Positions 26,880-32,387 of a stretch of DNA of 32,387 nucleotides are shown piece by piece. The notes under the pieces were generated by a model. It made no database searches. It saw nothing but the letters and a program-made list of their open reading frames with translations, and was not told the origin of the DNA. The stretch is from Coemansia sp. RSA 1804. Lineage: Eukaryota > Kickxellomycota > Kickxellomycetes > Kickxellales > Kickxellaceae. A program made the translations under genes and the position numbers. The stretch covers positions 1 to 32,387 of the forward strand of contig JANBTH010000130.1 of the NCBI GenBank assembly GCA_027578815.1, given 5' to 3'. Within the stretch, counting starts at the first letter, position 1; each line of letters opens with the position of its first letter.

Positions 26880-29318
26880 CTAGTTGCTTGCATTTTCTTT
26901 ATCATCTTCCTTGGAGATTATATCAAGGAGTTTCTCGCACGCCTTTGCCGCATCTCTTGTAGCTTCCAGAAGATTCGCCAGGATTTGAGGTTTGTAGTTA
27001 TCACGAGAAATGAGCGGATCGGAACCAGGCTGGCTGTTGTGCGACTGAATACCTTGCATATTTTTGACTATTTTGTTAATGGCTATATCGTATTTGTTTG
27101 AGGCAGTTGCAGTCTCCCGTTCTCCATGAAAAGCCCCCTCGCACCCTTTGTGCTGGAACAGCGCGTTGTAGATATCGATAGCCAAGACCTTGAGTATCTC
27201 GTATTTTCCCTGGAATCCCGATAAAACGAGTCTATTAAAGTTGGCAAATGAGTCCATATGATTGCGTTTGGCCCTTGCAATGGTACTCATGTCTGCATAG
27301 CGCCATTTGTCTATCTCTTCAACTATTTCGTCATCCATGCCATCTCGGTCATCGCTATTGATGCCAAATGTCGCAAGCCAGCATATCAGGTATAGGAGCG
27401 ACTCCCAGTCGTCAAGGGCAGTGCGCTTTCCACGAGCTCCTTCAAGGTTGTGGATGCTCATAAAAGGAAGAGTTCCCGATCTTGCTCCATTGCCTGACAC
27501 TTGTTGATCCACCGATATTGCATGGTCAAAGTCAATTAACAAGCCCCTAACAGGTCTGCGGTGTGGGCTCTTGCCTTCATTGCGGATAACCAAGATGTTG
27601 TTTACCGATATGTCGCGATGCAAAAGCCCACATTCGGTAAGAATGGCGTCGTGGCATTCCATAGCGTCTGCAAGAACAAACACAAGCTCTGCTTCGTTCC
27701 TGACCGACTTTATAAAGTGTCCGACAGGGGTTATTACAATACGACGATGCACACGATACATATGCTCCTTGTCGCCATCATCGTATCCATAGATTACTGA
27801 TGTGTCATCGGTGACATACTTGCTGCCATCCTTGAATTTAACAGAGCCACTGGAGATTGCCCGTGGATAGCTAAAGCCAACATCCTTGCCAGAGAGCTTT
27901 TCTGTAATCAGTCGCAGGTTGTGTGCCTCGTCGGGAACAACCGACCCTTGTTTACCGCTTTTCTTCAAGTCGAGCGGCAACGACCAAGAGTCCTTTATGA
28001 CAACGCTTTCGTTGCTTCTACCGTCCTTGCGCTTGGCCAGATAGCAGCGCGTGTGTCTACCAAACAACGCAGATGCGTTCATTATAGTTCCCGTGGTGAC
28101 ATATTGCGTGAAGCTGTTGCGCTTGCTTTTGTCGTTATGGCTAGGACAGCTTATCTGCCATCCATTCGATGCACGGATCCGCTCCATAGTCGTGTCGTAA
28201 CCTAGCCGATCAAGACTGCAGAACGACCAATTCACCAGAAGCGTGACAAGCCTTCTTATTCCGTCAATATCTGCAAAATCCATTGCAGGCGAAACACGAA
28301 CACCATCGTGGTGGAATAGGCAGCATCTGACGTCTGTTCCACACATCGCAAGTCCCCACGCAAAGCGCCGATGGTCCTGGTTTGCGTATATATTCCGCGT
28401 GTACTCTACAAGCTGTATCAATGCCTCCTGTGAGTCGCGCTTTGACCGCTTGAGCTCCTGGATGGCAAACACATCCTTGTACTTTGGAGCGTCCTGCAAT
28501 CCAACATGCGTAGATAATTTGCAAAGCGCCAGCGCTCCATCGATCTTTGTTCTGTCGTCACTGCCTTCAGGCTTAAAGTCCCCCCGACTATACGGAAGAA
28601 TAAGATGCGGATTCGCTTTGACTACTCCTGTTCTTTGCTTGGCGCTGAGACTGTTCATGTGGGACTGTACGTGAAAGGCTACCAGCATGACAAAATCTCT
28701 GAAAAGCGGGTACATCCTTGCCTCGCTGGTACCCTGGAATGCCTTGTCGTTGAGCTTGCTAAGACGAAGCGTGGACTTGACAGCTCTGTCCAAGTCAAAT
28801 GAATCGGTGTTGTCAAATAAAAGCATCTCATCGTCAAAGACCGAGTAAATGTCCTTTTCCGCAAGACCGTTGAATCCGCCCTCTATCTTGGCCATTGCTG
28901 CGTCTACTATAGCAGAAGTAATGCTGCTAATAGATCTATTTCCTTCGACAAGCGAGAGGACGCTCTCTACATCCATGCGAACATCGTCTTTTACATGGTC
29001 CTTTGCGGCAAGCCTCCGAACGTCCATAACAGACTTTACGCTTGAGTTTGTGTTCTCAGTTGTGCCTTTGCCCCTAACACGCACGACGCAGGGGGCTGGG
29101 AAAGCGCTGGCCTCGGCTTCCTCGTTCTGTTGGTCATTGTTTTTGCTGGGTGTCTCAAAGCTGTCCTTTGAATTGCTCTTTTGTCTCTTCCTCTGAGGAG
29201 AGATGCACTCTGCGACCACATATCCGCCTGGCTGTATTAGGTCTCTGTTGGATTTGCGGTCCTTGCTTTGTCGTCCTCTCCGACCTCTGGTGGGTCTGTT
29301 TCTGCTTGGAGAAGCCAT
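26880..29318 (-). CDS. FunK1-type fungal protein kinase
   Basis: The 812-residue protein opens with a basic, likely nuclear-localising region (RPTRGRRGRQSKDRK; PQRKRQK near 42-48). An N-terminal FunK1 region (about 90-400) carries MYPLFRDFV and IQLVEYTRNIY. The kinase half has the ATP-site Lys in VVIKDSW (K442). The catalytic loop is LLHRDISVNNIL with H567, R568, D569 and N574. The metal-binding motif is IDFDHA (D596), the FunK1 variant of DFG, and GTLPFMS plus DDWESLLYL follow. All key residues are present, so it is probably active. FunK1 kinases are an expanded, fungus-specific family of mostly unknown function, often near mobile or lineage-specific regions. A Lys/Glu-rich helix closes the protein. 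The A/T-rich surroundings and the MATE neighbour suggest an accessory block. Confidence 0.9.
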   Translation of the reverse strand: MASPSRNRPTRGRRGRQSKDRKSNRDLIQPGGYVVAECISPQRKRQKSNSKDSFETPSKNNDQQNEEAEASAFPAPCVVRVRGKGTTENTNSSVKSVMDVRRLAAKDHVKDDVRMDVESVLSLVEGNRSISSITSAIVDAAMAKIEGGFNGLAEKDIYSVFDDEMLLFDNTDSFDLDRAVKSTLRLSKLNDKAFQGTSEARMYPLFRDFVMLVAFHVQSHMNSLSAKQRTGVVKANPHLILPYSRGDFKPEGSDDRTKIDGALALCKLSTHVGLQDAPKYKDVFAIQELKRSKRDSQEALIQLVEYTRNIYANQDHRRFAWGLAMCGTDVRCCLFHHDGVRVSPAMDFADIDGIRRLVTLLVNWSFCSLDRLGYDTTMERIRASNGWQISCPSHNDKSKRNSFTQYVTTGTIMNASALFGRHTRCYLAKRKDGRSNESVVIKDSWSLPLDLKKSGKQGSVVPDEAHNLRLITEKLSGKDVGFSYPRAISSGSVKFKDGSKYVTDDTSVIYGYDDGDKEHMYRVHRRIVITPVGHFIKSVRNEAELVFVLADAMECHDAILTECGLLHRDISVNNILVIRNEGKSPHRRPVRGLLIDFDHAISVDQQVSGNGARSGTLPFMSIHNLEGARGKRTALDDWESLLYLICWLATFGINSDDRDGMDDEIVEEIDKWRYADMSTIARAKRNHMDSFANFNRLVLSGFQGKYEILKVLAIDIYNALFQHKGCEGAFHGERETATASNKYDIAINKIVKNMQGIQSHNSQPGSDPLISRDNYKPQILANLLEATRDAAKACEKLLDIISKEDDKENASN

Positions 29319-29624
29319 TCTTTCAAGTTATCGTTAAAGAGAATTCAGGGTATAAGAAAATGTACAAATGTAAATAAAAAAAGAATGTAGAGGATAAGGG
29401 AGCATAGGAGAATTGAAAAAAATTAAAGTAAATACTGTGGGGGATGCCAATAACAGATATTTTGTGTTTACAACAACAAACGATCAACAAACGATCGTGA
29501 CTCGGCTCAAGCCGTGCCAATGACTGTTTCTTAGGCAAACAGTTTGATATGTTCACTTTTGACATTTGCTTCTAAAAATGGTAAAAGCTCTCCGCTAGAT
29601 ATGGCAAAGTAGAAAATAAACACA
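29319..29624. other. Region between NOL8 end and FunK1 start
   Basis: This 306-bp stretch serves as the FunK1 upstream region and NOL8 downstream region. It has an 11-bp direct repeat (CAACAAACGAT twice, 29474-29495), a small inverted repeat CGGCT-CA-AGCCG (29503-29514) and the hairpin listed next. The FunK1 side is AT-rich. No gene was recognised. Confidence 0.45.
29523..29543. repeat. Perfect 7-bp hairpin with 7-nt loop
   Basis: ACTGTTT-CTTAGGC-AAACAGT forms a perfect stem, about 80 nt past the NOL8 stop in the NOL8 transcript direction. It may lie in the NOL8 3' untranslated region. Eukaryotic genes do not use such hairpins as terminators in general, so the role is open. Confidence 0.55.
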
Positions 29625-31739
29625 CTAGTTGCGCTTCTGACGCATTTTCTGGGATCTTCTCACTGCTGAACGATGCTGCGCCTTGTAGTCCTTTGTCAAC
29701 TCTGCACGATCGTCTTCCAAGTCCTTCTCGAGCTCTTCAATGTTCTTTTGGCGCTGGAACAGAGGCTCGGGCCGCTTGAAAGCCGGCGAATCGGTGTCTG
29801 GGAAGAACGCTGGAAGGCGGTTAGCATTAAGATTGCGTTCTGGAGGGCCTGTCAGTCTAACGCCGCCAGTAACAGGAGCATTGACAACAGGATGGTCTAC
29901 CATTTCTCTTGCTGCCATTGTTGACATTGCCGATGGCTCGTCGGCCTCAAGGCCGAGGATCTCAGTAAACCTGAAGCCGCTTGAAGTCGCACCGCCAAAC
30001 ATGCCACTGCTGCTCTTGGGCGCCTGTGGGTTTTGTGATTCTTGCTTGCTGCTCTCGTCCTCTCCAAACAGTTCGCTGTACGAAGCTTTTGTCGTGTGTA
30101 CATCCACATCCATAGCACCATCTTCATCATCCTTGTCATCATCACTGTCGCTGTCACTGCTTTTATCGGAATCGGAATCGGAGTCGGAACCAGAATCAGA
30201 ATCAGAATCAGAGTCAGAACTTTTTTCAGACATTCCGTCTTCATCTTTATCGCTTGAACCAGGTCCGGACCCGGAAATCAAAGAATCCTCAGAATCATCG
30301 CTAGAATCGCTGCTGCTGCTGTTGCTGCTGCTGCTATTAGACTCTTTCGTCTTCTTAATAGGTTTATCTTTTGCAGAAGAAGACTTGCGACGATCTGATG
30401 AGCTGCCATCGCATGGCTCCAGGTTTTCATTTATCTTGCTGTCAGACTCAAAGGCAATCGTACCATCCGTCGCCGGGCCTTTCTCGTGGCTATCGGCTCC
30501 ACCATCCGCACCACCAATATCAGTATCCTGCAGTAGCTGCTCAAGGATGGCAGATGTGCGCTGCCGCTCGCGCTTTGCATTCAGCAGCTCCTCGGCAGAC
30601 ATTCTGTCTGTGCTAATGACACCAGGCGACACCGCGTCTTGTCCCATCTTCTGGCGTTTGCTTGGCGGGCCATCACCCAGTCCATTGCTGTCTGAACCCA
30701 TTGATTCGTCCTCGGAGTCCGAGTCAAAGGCACCGCTGGCAAGTTTTGCTTGCAACTCAGGGGCAATCGCTTGCTGGCCGGTATTTGCAACCAGCGATGC
30801 AATGTCCTCGGCATCCTCAAAGGGAACATCACCAGCCGTCTCCTTTGCCAATTGCTGTGTCTCACGCCCACGCTTCATTTGAAGCTGATCCAGCATATCA
30901 GCATCGTCATCGCTTTCGCATTCTGCAGACCCTGAATCTCTTAGTTTCTTGTCACCCCGCCGACTAGCTAGACAATCGGTCTGTTTATCGTGCTTGCCAT
31001 CCACACGAGAATCTAACTTCTTGGCAACCCGCTGGTGTGAGGCTTCTGCGAGGGCAGCCAGCTTCTCAGACGCTTTGCGAGCAGCACTAAAATCGGCTTT
31101 TGCCGCCTCCTCATCATACTCCCACAAAAGGTCTTCCCAGTTTTTGGGACGTACAGAACCAAACAGCTTTTCGAACCCGTTCTTGTACCTGAGGGGCTCG
31201 TACATAAACGGGTTTCCGTCGGGTTTGACAAGAGCGAGCTTGAGCACCGGGCGGTTGTACCTTCCTCTGGCCCAGCCCTCGTACCTGTCGATATTCTTCG
31301 TCGTGACCAGCGACATGTCCCGCGCCATGGTTCCTCGGATACACTCGGTATCGAGTTCGCTGTCGGGCACAAAGCATCTTGGCCGTTTATCACCAACGCA
31401 TTCCTCCGCCCCACCACCAGCTGCCCTGGCTTCCTTGTTCTCTTCTATTTCACGCCGCAGCCTAACCATGTAGTTCTCCTTGGCCTCTTCCACTCGCAGC
31501 TTGCCGCCCTTCCATTTGGCCCCAGAGTACACACTGAGACAGCGGTGCCATTGTGCTGCGGTGATCTTCAGCGTAATGTAGGCAAATCCCCGGGTAGCTG
31601 CCCCGTTGCTCGCGGTCTGTGGAATCTCAACGGAATCCACCTGTCCGAACGGCTTGAAGCGTCCCCTGAGCTCGTCCTCGCTGACCGGTTGCGTAAACCC
31701 GCCTAGGTATATGCGCCTCTGCTCGACCGCCTGTGCCAT
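29625..31739 (-). CDS. NOL8: Nucleolar RRM protein, NOL8-like
   Basis: The ATG at 31739 (MAQAVEQRRIYLGGF) is chosen because the RRM begins at once; the frame extends upstream to 31835 only through a hydrophobic, non-conserved leader. The product is 704 residues. The RRM (about 8-90) shows RNP2 (IYLGGF) and RNP1 (RGFAYITL). A WARGRYNRPVLKL / FEKLFGSVRPKNWEDLLW block (about 160-230) is the NOL8-like middle domain. A long Ser/Asp-rich acidic stretch (about 430-590) follows. The C-terminal domain has FRFTEILGL, LPAFFPDTDSPAF and a basic end (ELTKDYKAQHRSAVRRSQKMRQK). NOL8-type proteins act in the nucleolus in rRNA production and 60S assembly and bind Rag GTPases in animals. The acidic stretch looks like a nucleolar phosphoprotein tail (CK2 sites). 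Identification is good but by domain order, not alignment. Confidence 0.85.
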   Translation of the reverse strand: MAQAVEQRRIYLGGFTQPVSEDELRGRFKPFGQVDSVEIPQTASNGAATRGFAYITLKITAAQWHRCLSVYSGAKWKGGKLRVEEAKENYMVRLRREIEENKEARAAGGGAEECVGDKRPRCFVPDSELDTECIRGTMARDMSLVTTKNIDRYEGWARGRYNRPVLKLALVKPDGNPFMYEPLRYKNGFEKLFGSVRPKNWEDLLWEYDEEAAKADFSAARKASEKLAALAEASHQRVAKKLDSRVDGKHDKQTDCLASRRGDKKLRDSGSAECESDDDADMLDQLQMKRGRETQQLAKETAGDVPFEDAEDIASLVANTGQQAIAPELQAKLASGAFDSDSEDESMGSDSNGLGDGPPSKRQKMGQDAVSPGVISTDRMSAEELLNAKRERQRTSAILEQLLQDTDIGGADGGADSHEKGPATDGTIAFESDSKINENLEPCDGSSSDRRKSSSAKDKPIKKTKESNSSSSNSSSSDSSDDSEDSLISGSGPGSSDKDEDGMSEKSSDSDSDSDSGSDSDSDSDKSSDSDSDDDKDDEDGAMDVDVHTTKASYSELFGEDESSKQESQNPQAPKSSSGMFGGATSSGFRFTEILGLEADEPSAMSTMAAREMVDHPVVNAPVTGGVRLTGPPERNLNANRLPAFFPDTDSPAFKRPEPLFQRQKNIEELEKDLEDDRAELTKDYKAQHRSAVRRSQKMRQKRN
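30166..30219. repeat. Hexanucleotide-like repeat encoding Ser-Asp in NOL8
   Basis: Diverged six-base units (TCGGAA, TCAGAA types) encode the Ser-Asp repeat on the minus strand. They keep frame, so length can vary between strains. Confidence 0.75.
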
Positions 31740-32148
31740 TGCTTTAGTGGAATTAATAATGAGTAATATGATAATAGCCTTCAGTGGAAGTGGAAAAAGG
31801 ATGTTGAGCAGAGGCAAACACCGATCATGGTGCAACTAAAAAATGCAGTGCTTTTTTTAGTTGCGAAATAGGAAATCAAAGGGTGATCCGATGAAAATTT
31901 TATTCGGGATCAAATCTAATCCCACATGTTCTGTGAGTCCCAGAACCAGAACAAATGCACCTCATTCAACATGGAACAAAGAATACAGATAATCCCAGCT
32001 CTACCCTTTGTTTACTCGGGGGGAAACATGCTGCGACGACCAACAGAATCAAAAGAGAATATTATACATGAAAGAAAGAAAGAGAAAAGTTAGAAATTAG
32101 CCAGAGGTAATATAAAGATGTATCTGAAGGAGGTGGTAGTCTCTTGTG
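31740..32148. other. Intergenic region upstream of NOL8
   Basis: 409 bp between the NOL8 ATG and the stop of the right-edge gene, both on the minus strand. It has AT-rich sequence and GAAAGAAAGAAAGAG purine repeats near 32070-32090. No further gene or RNA was recognised. Confidence 0.5.
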
Positions 32149-32387
32149 TCAAAAGACAACGTATCGAACAATAGGAATGATAAAGCCCATGACAAAGCAT
32201 GCAGCAACAAACAGGGCAAACTCGATCCACGACCAGTCGTTGATGTCCATTCCAGGCATAACAGAGTAGAAGCGCTTGGCCAATGCATGGGCTATTCGCT
32301 CATCACGTTTCTTTTCAGATCCATAGTTCTGCACAGACATGTACGGGTCATAGACGTGGGAGACGGCAACAAGCGTAGGGCTTGCGG
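32149..32387 (-). CDS. C-terminal part of a membrane-anchored protein, continues past window
   Basis: The frame is open from the right edge to TAA at 32151-32149, giving 78 visible residues with no start needed inside the window (an internal ATG at 32340 is probably not the start). The visible part has a polar section (VSHVYDPYMSVQNYG), a basic helix (EKKRDERIAHALAKRFYSV), the motif MPGMDINDWSW and one hydrophobic helix at the extreme end (IEFALFVAACFVMGFIIPI). This is the layout of a tail-anchored protein or the last helix of a multi-pass protein. I do not recognise the family. Confidence 0.7.
   Translation of the reverse strand, partial: ASPTLVAVSHVYDPYMSVQNYGSEKKRDERIAHALAKRFYSVMPGMDINDWSWIEFALFVAACFVMGFIIPIVRYVVF

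Noticed and set aside
29740..30882. 380-codon plus-strand frame rich in Ser, Leu and Glu
   Set aside because: Antisense to the Ser/Asp-rich part of NOL8; the residue bias follows directly from that repeat.
1..32387. tRNA, rRNA and CRISPR features
   Set aside because: Reading the spacers by eye, I found no GGTTCGAATCC-type B box, rRNA-like block or spaced direct-repeat array. A covariance-model scan would be decisive.

Overview
The window is nuclear DNA from a fungus. Markers are an SLA1-type endocytic adaptor, an ABP1-type actin-binding protein, a Pmt4-class O-mannosyltransferase, a PRP4 spliceosomal WD40 protein, a V-ATPase c'' proteolipid and a FunK1-type kinase. Genes are almost intronless (one clear intron), GC-rich in coding sequence, and separated by AT-rich spacers of about 0.3 to 1.4 kb. 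Together with a secreted CHAP-domain protein and a FunK1 kinase, this fits an early-diverging, intron-poor fungus. My best guess is Kickxellales (Coemansia/Linderina-like), but that is an inference from style and not a database match.

Layout: the left edge (1-564) holds the 3' part of a bacterial-looking CHAP cell-wall hydrolase. Positions 886-9121 hold SLA1 (minus, two exons) and ABP1 (plus), head to head across one 0.8 kb intergenic region. Both encode cortical actin-patch/endocytosis proteins, so the shared region is a candidate bidirectional promoter. Next come PMT4 (9550-11928, minus), mitochondrial ribosomal protein uL2m with an unusual acidic insertion (12534-13847, minus) and PRP4 (14388-16124, plus).

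The AT-rich stretch 16.1-18.6 kb carries one short orphan gene with a ubiquitin-like sequence pattern (16937-17218) and weak gene remnants. It is followed by a Tim44/Mba1-like mitochondrial protein (18583-19566, plus), a Ppn2-like endopolyphosphatase (19667-20821, minus), adenosine kinase ADO1 (21658-22749, plus) and the V-ATPase c'' subunit VMA16 (23060-23683, plus).

The right third is more accessory in character: an 85-residue orphan (24277-24534), a MATE transporter (24852-26399, minus) and a FunK1-type protein kinase (26880-29318, minus). It ends with the nucleolar RRM protein NOL8 (29625-31739, minus) and the C-terminal, membrane-anchored tail of an unrecognised protein (32149 to the edge, minus).

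Most genes are housekeeping. I did not find a clear new multi-gene system. The best leads are the SLA1/ABP1 divergent pair, the ubiquitin-like orphan, the CHAP hydrolase in a fungal genome, and the acidic insertion in uL2m. No tRNA, rRNA, CRISPR array or intact transposon was recognised by eye.
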